A stretch of 64,000 bases of DNA from CALFER01 sp964472395 (GTDB lineage Bacteria; CSSED10-310; CALFER01): contig CAYYMM010000007.1 in assembly GCA_964472395.1 (NCBI GenBank), positions 1-64,000 of the forward strand, in the 5' to 3' direction. Made by a program: the position numbers and the translations under genes. The notes under the pieces were generated by a model. The model was given only the letters and a program-made list of their open reading frames with translations. It did no database searches and had not been told where the DNA came from. Each line of letters starts with the position of its first letter. The stretch's first letter is position 1. This document shows positions 16,295 to 24,685 of this stretch, piece by piece.

Positions 16295-18292
16295 ATGCTC
16301 CGGATCATTTTATCTCTTGTAACCCTCACATTCTTCATTCTAAACCCGGCCTTGTCGATCGCCGCTGATCCTCCGGACGAAGACACATCGACTCCTCTCG
16401 TCTTCGATATGGGCCAGATCCACGTCACCGGCTCGGTACTTCCGGAAGAACCCCCTGCCAAAACCACCATCACGACCGAGACCTTCGATCAGAATCTTGA
16501 ACAAAGCGTCGTCGAAACGGTCGAACGCGCCCCGGGAATTTCGGTTTCCACGGGATCCAAGAACGAACCTAAAATCTACATGCGCGGTCTGGCACAGGAA
16601 CGGATTCTGGTGCTCTATGACGGCGTACCCATGGCTGCCCCATACTACGGCGATCTCGACACCTCCGAATTGCCCCTCGAAAATCTTTCGGAAGTCAGTA
16701 TCCTCCGTGGCAACTCGTCGGTGCTCTTCGGCGCCAACGCTCTCGGCGGCGTCGTCAGCCTGATCTCGGCGAAACCCTCCTCAAAACCCAACCTCAATCT
16801 CCTCGCAAGCGTCGATCAGGAAGGCAATTTCATGGCCCGTGCTGCGCATGGAATGCGGATCGGTCCCTGGTACTATCAGGTGTCGGCCGGCGTGCGCGAT
16901 TCCGACGGCTGGCCGATGTCGGACGATTTCAAACCGGTCTATGACAGCAAGGGCAACCTGCTCGAAGACGGCGACATCCGGGATAACTCGGATTACTCTC
17001 AGTGGAGCCTCGGCATGAAGGCCGGATTTGAATGGGAAACGGGCGAACTGAGTGTCTCCGGCAATTACATGGATGCGGAAAAAGGCATCCCGCCGACCAC
17101 GGATCCGAATTCAAAGGCACAGTGGTGGGAATTCCCGACCTGGAAGAAATCCGGGATCGTGCTGGCCGGCCGTCAGGCCGCGGGGGATTCGATGGATTTC
17201 CGCGCGAACTTCTTCTATCACACCTACGACAACACGCTGAAAAACTGGAAGGATGCCGAGCGGACCGAACTCAATTACCAGAGCACCTACGACGATTTCA
17301 ACATGGGCGGCAATTTCCGGTTCGAGTGGGAAGCTTCGGAGCAATTCGTGCTGCGGAGTGCCCTGAGCGCTGTTTTGGATAACCACAAAGCTCAGGACAA
17401 TCCTGGCGAACCATGGTCGGAATACAAGGCGATGACCACGACGATCGGAGCCGAAGGCGAATGGCGGCCGCTGGAAGTCTTCACCCTTCAGGTTGGTGCG
17501 GGGTGGGAAGTCTACAATTTCGACACCATCACCAATACCAGCGCTTCGTCCTCATCGATTTCGACCCGCGCACCCGATATCGACGCACCAACCTTCAATC
17601 TTCTCGCGTCCTGGCGACCCATCGAATCACACCAGATCTCTGCGGCCATCGGCCTGCGCAACCGTTTCCCGACAATGCATCAGCTCTTCAGCAACATCGA
17701 GGAATTCCAACCCGAGGACGTCGACACACTCGATCCGGAAAAATCGATGCAGTATTCGCTGGGATATTCGTTCATCCGGGATGCGATCGAACTGGGAGCT
17801 TCCGCGTTCTATTACGATGTCGATGATTTGATCGAACGACCCGACCGGGATGCGCTCTATGAAAACATACAGACCGCCACATTCTCCGGTATCGAACTGT
17901 GGGGTGGATATCAGCCGAAAACCGGTCCGCAGGGTCTGTTCAACTACACGTTCCTCGATGCGAAAAACAAGACTTCCGGTCAGCCCGAACAGGATCTGGC
18001 CTACACTCCGGAACACACCGTCCGTCTCGATGCCGGCTATGCGTTCGAATTCGGCACCACACTCCTCGCCAACCTCACCTACCGGGACAACGTCATTCAG
18101 TACGACCGCGACGGCAATCCGCTGGATGTCCCCTCCTACTCGATCTACGGTCTCCAGATCCTCCATACCTTCGACTTCGGTCTTTCGCTGAACGTCAAGG
18201 CCGATAACCTTCTGGACGAGGATTACTATCAGGAAATCGGGTTCGAACAACCCGGCCGCGTGATTTCCTTCGGTGTGCAGTACAAGCTGTAA
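16295..18292 (+). CDS. TonB-dependent outer-membrane receptor
   Basis: A 665-residue BtuB/FepA-like receptor. It has a signal peptide ending near SIAADPP, then a TonB-box-like segment (DMGQIHVTGS). A plug domain follows (VVETVERAPGISV, YMRGLAQERILVLYDGVPM, LSEVSILRGNSSVLFGANALGGVVSLIS), then a beta-barrel rich in alternating aromatic strands that ends with a C-terminal hydrophobic residue pattern (VISFGVQYKL). It imports a scarce ligand using TonB energy. The ligand cannot be read from sequence. The structured leader upstream suggests regulation by a metabolite or cofactor. SD GGAAAGGAA precedes the ATG. A hairpin separates it from the following cytochrome gene on the same strand. Confidence 0.92.
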   Translation: MLRIILSLVTLTFFILNPALSIAADPPDEDTSTPLVFDMGQIHVTGSVLPEEPPAKTTITTETFDQNLEQSVVETVERAPGISVSTGSKNEPKIYMRGLAQERILVLYDGVPMAAPYYGDLDTSELPLENLSEVSILRGNSSVLFGANALGGVVSLISAKPSSKPNLNLLASVDQEGNFMARAAHGMRIGPWYYQVSAGVRDSDGWPMSDDFKPVYDSKGNLLEDGDIRDNSDYSQWSLGMKAGFEWETGELSVSGNYMDAEKGIPPTTDPNSKAQWWEFPTWKKSGIVLAGRQAAGDSMDFRANFFYHTYDNTLKNWKDAERTELNYQSTYDDFNMGGNFRFEWEASEQFVLRSALSAVLDNHKAQDNPGEPWSEYKAMTTTIGAEGEWRPLEVFTLQVGAGWEVYNFDTITNTSASSSSISTRAPDIDAPTFNLLASWRPIESHQISAAIGLRNRFPTMHQLFSNIEEFQPEDVDTLDPEKSMQYSLGYSFIRDAIELGASAFYYDVDDLIERPDRDALYENIQTATFSGIELWGGYQPKTGPQGLFNYTFLDAKNKTSGQPEQDLAYTPEHTVRLDAGYAFEFGTTLLANLTYRDNVIQYDRDGNPLDVPSYSIYGLQILHTFDFGLSLNVKADNLLDEDYYQEIGFEQPGRVISFGVQYKL

Positions 18293-18315
18293 CCGGTGAT
18301 ATGAAGCGTACGATC

Positions 18316-18342
18316 GGTCGGGTCGAATCGCTCGACCCGACC
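18316..18342 (+). terminator. Intergenic hairpin (attenuator or processing stem)
   Basis: A perfect 11-bp stem GGTCGGGTCGA / TCGACCCGACC with an ATCGC loop lies between the receptor stop and the cytochrome gene. No T-run follows, so it is more likely an attenuating or mRNA-stabilising stem than a full terminator. Confidence 0.55.
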
Positions 18343-18403
18343 AATCCGGGGCTATTTCTAACCAATGAACGGATCAGGCAGACAGTCTTGGGGAGGAAAC
18401 GTG

Positions 18404-19582
18404 ATGACGACATTGAGGCAGATGATAAATTTGACAATTATTGCCGGGTTGATGCTGTGGCCCGTGATGAGTCCGACATTCGCCGCTGACCCGACGGCAT
18501 CCGACGGCCATCCGACACCGAATTCGAAACCACGCGATGTCTCCCATGCCTATCCGGGACATGGATTCAACCAGGACCTCGAAAACACTCTGCATGTGTA
18601 TCCGGACAAAGCCGGCACGAGGATCGACGACTGCCGGCTCTGCCATATCGAAGGCGTCCGGAACAACCGCCGGATCAACAATTGCGATTTCTGCCACATG
18701 GTATACGAAAAAGAGGGCTATGCGGTGACCCTGAACGCATACGGCATCGACTTCAATCAGGCAGGCCGGTCGAAGGAAGCGGTCGAATCGATCCGCGAAA
18801 CCGATTCGGACAAAGATGGTGTGACCAATGATGCCGAGATCAAAGCGCTCTGTTATCCGGGTGAGGCATCGAGCAAACCGGGACTGCCGGATTCCAAATC
18901 AAAAAATCTCTCGGCAGCCGATCTGAAAAAAATGCCGGGTCATACCCAGTTCCTGCTCATGAATGCCTCGAAACACACCGACTACTACGCGACTTACGGA
19001 GGCTGGACCATCGAATCGATCCTGAAATCCGCCGGAATCCCACTGGACGGCGTCACCGGTATCACGGTTTTTTCGGTGGATGGATATCGAAAGGATATTT
19101 CGATTGACGAGATCCGCCAGACCTTCCCCGCGGGCGTTTTTCATACGAAAGAGACGCTCAAGGTTCCCGAAAACTGTCCGGAGTTGATCCGTGCTCCCGA
19201 GGTTCTTCCGGACGGCGTCAAACCGGGTGAGGGGATCCTGAATCCTCTCCGCGTCATGCTGGCGAGTGATCGCGACGGCATTCCGATGAAGAAGCTCGGT
19301 CGCAACGAACAGGGTAAACTCGAGGGCGAAGGCAATTACCGCCTCATCCTGCCGGAACGCAACCCGTCTCCTCCCGATCAATCCTCGAAAAATCCGCCGA
19401 GCGACTGCCCGTACCCCTACACCTATGCGCTCCATCACAATGCGGGCGATTGCGCGCGCGGCGTCGTGGCGATCCGGATCGATCCGGTTCCGGAGGGTTT
19501 CAACGAGACCGATTGGCTGCCGAAGGCACAGGGTCTGCTTGATTCCCAGACCATCCTCCTGTTCGGACACGGTCAGGATTGA
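18404..19582 (+). CDS. Secreted dihaem c-type cytochrome with Moco-oxidoreductase-like C-terminal domain
   Basis: A 392-residue protein from the ATG at 18404 (GGAGG at 18393-18397) with a signal peptide cleaved near TFAADP. Two haem-binding motifs, CRLCH and CDFCH, lie at about residues 80-105. A calcium-type loop DSDKDGVTNDAE follows. The C-terminal half (GGWTIESILKSAGI...VFSVDGYRKDISIDEI...NPLRVMLASDRDGIPM) resembles the sulfite-oxidase-type molybdopterin domain, but I see no obvious Mo-ligating Cys. Periplasmic electron-transfer role inferred. It lies 111 bp after the TonB receptor on the same strand, so the two may share a pathway. Confidence 0.75.
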   Translation: MTTLRQMINLTIIAGLMLWPVMSPTFAADPTASDGHPTPNSKPRDVSHAYPGHGFNQDLENTLHVYPDKAGTRIDDCRLCHIEGVRNNRRINNCDFCHMVYEKEGYAVTLNAYGIDFNQAGRSKEAVESIRETDSDKDGVTNDAEIKALCYPGEASSKPGLPDSKSKNLSAADLKKMPGHTQFLLMNASKHTDYYATYGGWTIESILKSAGIPLDGVTGITVFSVDGYRKDISIDEIRQTFPAGVFHTKETLKVPENCPELIRAPEVLPDGVKPGEGILNPLRVMLASDRDGIPMKKLGRNEQGKLEGEGNYRLILPERNPSPPDQSSKNPPSDCPYPYTYALHHNAGDCARGVVAIRIDPVPEGFNETDWLPKAQGLLDSQTILLFGHGQD

Positions 19583-19597
19583 ATTTTAATATTCCGG

Positions 19598-19618
19598 ACA
19601 CTTCGACAGGCTCAGTGT
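19598..19618. repeat. Short imperfect inverted repeat (TTCGACAGGCTCAG type)
   Basis: ACACTTCGACAGGCTCAGTGT has ACACT/AGTGT ends and a CGA-AGG-CTC-type centre. Similar sequences are widely dispersed between genes in many bacterial genomes. A single copy is visible here, between the cytochrome and the next gene. Confidence 0.45.
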
Positions 19619-19731
19619 ATGGGGCTGCGCATCAAGCGGGAATCCAGCCTGCAGGCTACGGGGTTTTGTGTTGTGATTTTTCCCCATAGTTGATATTGGT
19701 TCGCGAGGGAACCAAGGAGGGGCTGATTTCC

Positions 19732-20406
19732 GTGACCTCGCACGACACGGACCATATCTGCGAACTGGTCATCCAGATTCTCGCGAAAAGCAACCAGATC
19801 AAACCGCCGGTCGATCTGGCGCTGGTTGCGGAATCGCTCGGAATCGAAATCATCCTCTCCGACCTGACTCCCGATGTGACGGTTCTCACTGATGCCGAAG
19901 ACCGCACGATCATCCTCAACGAAAATCAGCCCGAGGAGGTCCGGACGTACGGGATCGCGCATGGTATCGCCGAGTTTCTGTGCGTGGACGACCTCGATGA
20001 CAGCGCGCGCCGCGAATGGATTTCACTGATGGCGACCGAACTGCTCCTCCCGACGGACTGGTTCCGCCCGATCGGATTCATCTACAACTGGAATCTGATC
20101 AATCTCAAGTGCTTGTTTCCCAACGTGAGCTATGAGCTGCTCGCCCGGCGCATCATCGACTTCCATCCGAGTCTCGTCACGATCGTCTCGGACGGTCGCA
20201 TTCTTTCCCGCCAGGCCTTCCAGGGCATCCGTTTTCCGACCGAACTGATTCCGGAAGAGGGGGCAGCATACCGCAACACGCATGTATCGCGACGTCCTGA
20301 TGAAGTTTCGGGGAGGAATTGCCGTGTGCGCGCATGGCCGATCGACGGTCACAACGATCGCTGTATTTTACTGACGGAAGTCTTCCCGACTACGGCATCG
20401 AAATAA
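19732..20406 (+). CDS. Degenerate ImmA/IrrE-like metallopeptidase-fold protein
   Basis: A 224-residue protein, most likely from GTG at 19732 (AAGGAGGGG at 19714-19722); an in-frame TTG at 19690 is weaker. The layout fits the ImmA/IrrE (DUF955) family: PVDLALVAESLGIEIILSDL, TIILNENQPEEVRTYGIAHGIAEFLC, then WISLMATELLLP. The zinc motif HEXXH is, however, replaced by HGIAE, with no Glu after the first His, so peptidase activity is doubtful. The C-terminus is a small beta-rich segment. No helix-turn-helix is seen. It may be a regulatory or binding relic of an ImmA-type protein. Confidence in the family is moderate. Confidence 0.6.
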   Translation: MTSHDTDHICELVIQILAKSNQIKPPVDLALVAESLGIEIILSDLTPDVTVLTDAEDRTIILNENQPEEVRTYGIAHGIAEFLCVDDLDDSARREWISLMATELLLPTDWFRPIGFIYNWNLINLKCLFPNVSYELLARRIIDFHPSLVTIVSDGRILSRQAFQGIRFPTELIPEEGAAYRNTHVSRRPDEVSGRNCRVRAWPIDGHNDRCILLTEVFPTTASK

Positions 20407-20458
20407 CCCGACGCATAGTGTAAAATACCTCCGATGTCGAATTAATCGGGTAAATCAG

Positions 20459-20941
20459 ATGATCACCTTGAAGAGTTTATCTCGCCCGGCAGCGCTTCTC
20501 GGCTGGGTCGTCGTTCTCGGCGCATTCTTCGCTCAGGTCGAAATCCAGATCGAAGGTTCGGCGGGCTGGGCCGCGAATCTGCCCACCTGGCGTATCGACG
20601 ACTCGTGGCTCAATGCGCTCTGGGGAGGCAAAACCATCACGGGATACCATGTCTGGGTCTTCGCCTTCGTCGCTCTCGCGTTTCACCTCCCGGTCTTCAT
20701 GCTCAGCACCTGGTCCGCGAAACTGGAAGCCCGGATCATCGGCTCGATCATGGTATTCTGGATTGCGGAAGACTTCCTATGGTTCGTGTTCAACCCCTCA
20801 TTCGGACTGACTCTCTTCTCCCCCGCTCATGTTCCATGGCACAAATTCTGGTTCTTCGGGATCCCGATCGATTACATTCTCTCCCTGTTGTTCGGATTTA
20901 TATTACTCACCTGGTCCTACAGGAAAGGAATTCCGTCATGA
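20459..20941 (+). CDS. Hypothetical membrane protein, four helices
   Basis: 160 residues with about four transmembrane helices (residues about 10-28, 60-82, 90-110, 135-155). It has aromatic-rich loops (DFLWFVFNPSFGL, VPWHKFWFFGIPIDY). I do not recognise the family. Its stop overlaps the start of the downstream glycosyltransferase (ATGA at 20938), so it is translationally coupled and may act in the same lipid or envelope step. No clear SD precedes its ATG. Confidence 0.7.
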   Translation: MITLKSLSRPAALLGWVVVLGAFFAQVEIQIEGSAGWAANLPTWRIDDSWLNALWGGKTITGYHVWVFAFVALAFHLPVFMLSTWSAKLEARIIGSIMVFWIAEDFLWFVFNPSFGLTLFSPAHVPWHKFWFFGIPIDYILSLLFGFILLTWSYRKGIPS

Positions 20942-22050
20942 AAATCATGCTGCTGCATGCCTCTGCGGGAGCGGGCCATAAACGCGCGGCTGAAGCACTG
21001 GCCTCCGCATTCCGGCTCCTGCGGCCCGATGCGGAAACCCGAATCTGCGATATCCTCGATTTCACACCCGCGCTTTTCCGTAAAACCTACGCCGACGGAT
21101 ATCTCGATCTGGTCCGTAAAATGCCGGAACTCTGGGGCTATATCTACAGTCAGACAGATCGGAACGCGCATGTTCCCTGGCGCCGCGAGGTGCGCTCGGT
21201 GTTCAATAAAATCAGCACGGTCAAGTTTCAGAAGTATTACCGTCAATTCGACCCGGATATCGTTGTGTGCACTCATTTCATGCCGCTTCAACTGCTCACC
21301 ACCGGTGCGCTCCACGAGAATCGCTTCGCGCGGGTTTTCTGCCAGGTCACCGATTTTGCCGTCCACGCGCTCTGGATCTTCGAAGGAGTCGAAACATACT
21401 ATGTCGCGATTGAGGAAGCTCGGCGGCACCTGATCCGCGCCGGCCAGTCACCGGATCGTGTCAAAGCGCTCGGGATCCCCATCGATCCCGTTTTCGAAAC
21501 CTGCCTGTCGCGAACCGAAGCACTCACCCGGCTCGACCTGCCTGCCGATCTGCCCGCCGTTTTGATTCTCAGCGGCGGCTGCGGCATCGGCCCAACGCTC
21601 GAACTGATCCGCTCTTTCGAACGCGAAAAACCATTCTGCCGGCTGCTCGTCGTCGCCGGCGCAAACGAACAACTCAGACACGACGCCGAAGAACTCGCTG
21701 CCCGGATTGAAACTCCCGTGTCCGTATACGGATTTGTCCGGAACATCGATGTCATGATGGACGCCTGTGAACTGATCGTCACGAAACCAGGCGGTCTGAC
21801 CTCTTCGGAAGCACTCGCTAAATCGAAACCGATGCTGGTCGTCAACCCGATTCCGGGTCAGGAACAGCGGAATTGCGAAGTGCTGCTCGAATCCGGCGCA
21901 GCGGCTCGTCTGTTTGAGGTGGATGATGCCTGTTATAAAATCCGCACCCTGCTGTCAGACCCGCCGAGGCTGCAGCGTATGAGCCGACACGCACGCGACT
22001 TGTCCCGCCCGTCCGCGGCCCGCACGATCGCCGCCGACATCCTGTCCTGA
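20938..22050 (+). CDS. MGDG-synthase/UgtP-like glycosyltransferase (GT28 type)
   Basis: 370 residues from the ATG at 20938, preceded by AGGAAAGGAA. The N-terminus MKIMLLHASAGAGHKRAAEAL is the acceptor-domain hallmark of MGDG synthases and processive diacylglycerol glucosyltransferases. The FARVFCQVTDFAVHALW segment and the C-terminal donor-binding VTKPGGLTSSEALA...KPMLVVNPIPGQEQRN complete the GT-B pattern of that family. Predicted to transfer a sugar from a UDP-sugar to a lipid at the inner membrane. The coupled membrane protein upstream may assist. Confidence 0.88.
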   Translation: MKIMLLHASAGAGHKRAAEALASAFRLLRPDAETRICDILDFTPALFRKTYADGYLDLVRKMPELWGYIYSQTDRNAHVPWRREVRSVFNKISTVKFQKYYRQFDPDIVVCTHFMPLQLLTTGALHENRFARVFCQVTDFAVHALWIFEGVETYYVAIEEARRHLIRAGQSPDRVKALGIPIDPVFETCLSRTEALTRLDLPADLPAVLILSGGCGIGPTLELIRSFEREKPFCRLLVVAGANEQLRHDAEELAARIETPVSVYGFVRNIDVMMDACELIVTKPGGLTSSEALAKSKPMLVVNPIPGQEQRNCEVLLESGAAARLFEVDDACYKIRTLLSDPPRLQRMSRHARDLSRPSAARTIAADILS

Positions 22051-22065
22051 TTGCCCGACGTGCTG

Positions 22066-22635
22066 TCAGATCCGCTTCATGAGCCACGCGAGATTGCGGC
22101 TGAGCGTTTTCATCGTTTCGACGCCCTCTTCGTCCCGTTCCACATCCCCCGGCCCCATTCCGATCGCCATGTTCCAGTAACTGGATCCAACCACAATCAT
22201 CTGTCCGATCAGGAAGAAATGGTTCATCGTATCGAACGCGTGCGTCGACCCGGCTCTCCGTACCGCCACGACACCCGCGGCCGGTTTGCGCGCAAACAAT
22301 TCCCCATTCGCTTTCGCCACCATGCCCGTCCGGTCGATGAACGCCTTCATCTCGGGGGTCACATCAGCGAAATACGTCGGAGACCCCAGCAGGATCGCAT
22401 CGGCGGAAACCATCCGCTCGATCCAGTCGTTCAGATCATCGGTCGCGAGGATGCACCGACGGTCGCGCGTTTCGAAGCATTTTCCGCAGGCGGTGCAGCC
22501 ATGCAGTGGTTTTCCACCGATCTGAACGATCTCGGATTCGATCCCCTCTCCCCGGAGTTCCTCGCACACGATCGCCAGCATCCGTGAAGTGTTGCCCGTT
22601 CGTTTCGGGCTGCCGTTGAACGCAATGACTTTCAT
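22066..22635 (-). CDS. Flavodoxin-fold NADPH-dependent FMN reductase family protein
   Basis: 189 residues starting MKVIAFNGSPKRTGNT, the FMN-phosphate binding loop of the iron-sulfur-flavoprotein/FMN-reductase family. HGCTACGKCFET supplies a CxxCxxC-type motif, and AILLGSPTYFADVT is the second flavin-contacting loop. Predicted soluble flavoprotein oxidoreductase. Its start abuts the stop of the peptide permease fusion, so it is co-transcribed with the peptide importer, though a functional link is not evident. Confidence 0.87.
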   Translation of the reverse strand: MKVIAFNGSPKRTGNTSRMLAIVCEELRGEGIESEIVQIGGKPLHGCTACGKCFETRDRRCILATDDLNDWIERMVSADAILLGSPTYFADVTPEMKAFIDRTGMVAKANGELFARKPAAGVVAVRRAGSTHAFDTMNHFFLIGQMIVVGSSYWNMAIGMGPGDVERDEEGVETMKTLSRNLAWLMKRI

Positions 22636-24684
22636 TTACATCGTCCTTTTCGGATCCAGAGCATCCCGCAAACCATCGCCCAGAAAGTTGAGTCCCATGA
22701 CGACGAGCATGATTGCGAGCCCTGGGAAGAGGGTCATGTGGGGACCTTCCCGGAAGTAATCCACACCCGAATTCAGAATCCCGCCCCAACTCGGTGTCGG
22801 CGGCTGAACGCCTAGTCCCAGAAATGACAGACCGGCTTCTGCGAGAATCACGCCCGCCATCCCCAGTGTCGCCTGAACGATAACCGGAGCGCTGATGTTG
22901 GGAAGAATGTGTTTAAAAATCAAATGTCCGAAGGAAGCACCCAGCGATCGCGCGGCCATCACGTAGTCTTCTTCCCGGACAGCCAGCACCTGCCCCCTCG
23001 CAAGACGGGCATACCCGACCCAGCCCATCAGGCACAGCGCCAGAATCACATTATTGATGTCCGGTCCCATCACGGCCACCAGACCGATCGCCAGCAGAAT
23101 CCCGGGAAACGCCAGAAGTATATCCACGATCCGCATGACAAGTTCGTCGACCCAACCGCCTGCAAGCCCCGCGGATACGCCGATCAGAACACCCGATATC
23201 ATTGAAATGATCGTCACAACGGAGCCGACATATATCGAAATCCGCGCGCCGGCCAGCACCCGGCTGAAAAGGTCTCGTCCCATGTCATCCGTCCCGAACC
23301 AGTGTGTCGAATCAGGCTGTTTGAGGCGGTTTTTCAAAGCTTGCGCCACGGGATCGAGGGGCGTGAGATACGGTCCGATCACGGCAATCAGCAGAAAAAC
23401 ATAGGCGATGACGAGTCCCACAATCGCTGGCCGGTTCCTTAAAAACCGCCTCCAGCTTCGCGCATCCACTCGCCGCCAGTACCAACCCGCGCCGAATGGC
23501 ATCAGTCCGATCGCCGCAACGATCAGCCACCGCAGCCAGACCAGATCAATCCCCGCGATCTTCTTCCAGGTTGAGGAGATCCAACCGATACTCCATGCGC
23601 CGGAGCGAAGGATTTCACCGCGCACTCCGGCTGATGCCCCGATCACGATCACCGCCGCGATGACCACAACCCAGAGGATTCTTCCCCGGCGAGTCAGGCG
23701 CATCGGCATCGCGACCGCCCTGCGGAAAAAGCGGGACAGAGACGCGAAAAATCCGGTCGATCCGCTCGAATACTGAATGCGCGGATCGAGGATTCCGTAG
23801 ACCAGATCGGTGAGCAGATTGATGAAGACGTAGGTGAACGAAATCAGGAGCACACAGCCCTGAACGAGCGGATAATCACGCCCCTGAATCGCCAGGATCA
23901 ACTCGCGCCCGATGCCGGGCCACGAAAAAATCGTTTCGGTGATGATCGATCCGCCAAGCAGCGATCCAAACTGGAGCCCGACGATGGTCGTGACCGGAAT
24001 CAGGGCGTTTCTGAGCGCATGTTTGAGAATGACTTTCGCGGGATGAACACCCTTGGCATGTGCCGTCGTAATGTATTGCGCGCGGATGACTTCGAGCAGA
24101 CTCGAACGAATCATCCGCGTCAGAATCGCGCTCAGTGCGGTCCCGAGTGTCAACGCCGGCAGAATATACGACGCCGGGGAACTCCTTCCCGAAACCGGCA
24201 GCAGATCCAGGCGGATCGAAAACAGCAGGATCATCATTGGACCGAGCCAGAAATGCGGGATCGATACACCGAGTAGCGCGAAGAAGCGCGATGCCGTATC
24301 GAGAGGTGTGTTCGCTCGGACCGCCGACAGGATGCCGAGGGGAAACGCGATCAGAAGTGCGGTCGCAAGGCTGATCAGTGCAAGTTCGAGGGTCGCGGGA
24401 AAACGAGCCGCCAGAATCGACACGACGGGTGTCCTGCGGTGCAGCGAACGTCCGAGATCGCCGCGGGCCAGATTGATGAAAAATTCGACTAGTTGCGTCG
24501 AGAGTGGTTTATCGAGTCCCAGATCCTGCCGCATCTTCTGCACATCCGCGGGTTGGGCGGTTTCGCCGAGCATAAGCGTGACCGGATCGCCCGGGATGAG
24601 ATGGATCAGGAAAAACACCAGCAGCGACACGCCGAGAATGACCGGGATGGTCAGCAAAACACGCCGGATAATGAAGTGGATCAA
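22636..24684 (-). CDS. Peptide ABC transporter permease, DppB-DppC fused in one polypeptide
   Basis: 682 residues. Residues 1-about 320 are a complete DppB/OppB permease (IIRRVLLTIPVILGVS, FLIHLIPGDP, the EAA-loop GVHPAKVILKHALRNALIP, and ending DLVYGILDPRI). Residues about 325-400 are a linker with one or two extra hydrophobic segments. Residues about 405-682 are a DppC/OppC permease (FRNRPAIVGLVI..., HWFGTDDMGRDLFSRVLAGARIS, EAA-loop SLGASFGHLIFKHILPNI, ending LNFLGDGLRDALDPK). In most bacteria these are separate genes. Here one uninterrupted frame covers both. It lies directly after the substrate-binding protein gene. No DppD/DppF ATPase is in the window. Confidence 0.93.
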   Translation of the reverse strand: MIHFIIRRVLLTIPVILGVSLLVFFLIHLIPGDPVTLMLGETAQPADVQKMRQDLGLDKPLSTQLVEFFINLARGDLGRSLHRRTPVVSILAARFPATLELALISLATALLIAFPLGILSAVRANTPLDTASRFFALLGVSIPHFWLGPMMILLFSIRLDLLPVSGRSSPASYILPALTLGTALSAILTRMIRSSLLEVIRAQYITTAHAKGVHPAKVILKHALRNALIPVTTIVGLQFGSLLGGSIITETIFSWPGIGRELILAIQGRDYPLVQGCVLLISFTYVFINLLTDLVYGILDPRIQYSSGSTGFFASLSRFFRRAVAMPMRLTRRGRILWVVVIAAVIVIGASAGVRGEILRSGAWSIGWISSTWKKIAGIDLVWLRWLIVAAIGLMPFGAGWYWRRVDARSWRRFLRNRPAIVGLVIAYVFLLIAVIGPYLTPLDPVAQALKNRLKQPDSTHWFGTDDMGRDLFSRVLAGARISIYVGSVVTIISMISGVLIGVSAGLAGGWVDELVMRIVDILLAFPGILLAIGLVAVMGPDINNVILALCLMGWVGYARLARGQVLAVREEDYVMAARSLGASFGHLIFKHILPNISAPVIVQATLGMAGVILAEAGLSFLGLGVQPPTPSWGGILNSGVDYFREGPHMTLFPGLAIMLVVMGLNFLGDGLRDALDPKRTM

Positions 24685-24685
24685 C

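Noticed and set aside
22636..24684. Frameshift or missed stop between DppB and DppC
   Set aside because: The frame is clean through a linker of about 80 residues with sensible composition, so a true fusion is the better reading, pending read-level confirmation.
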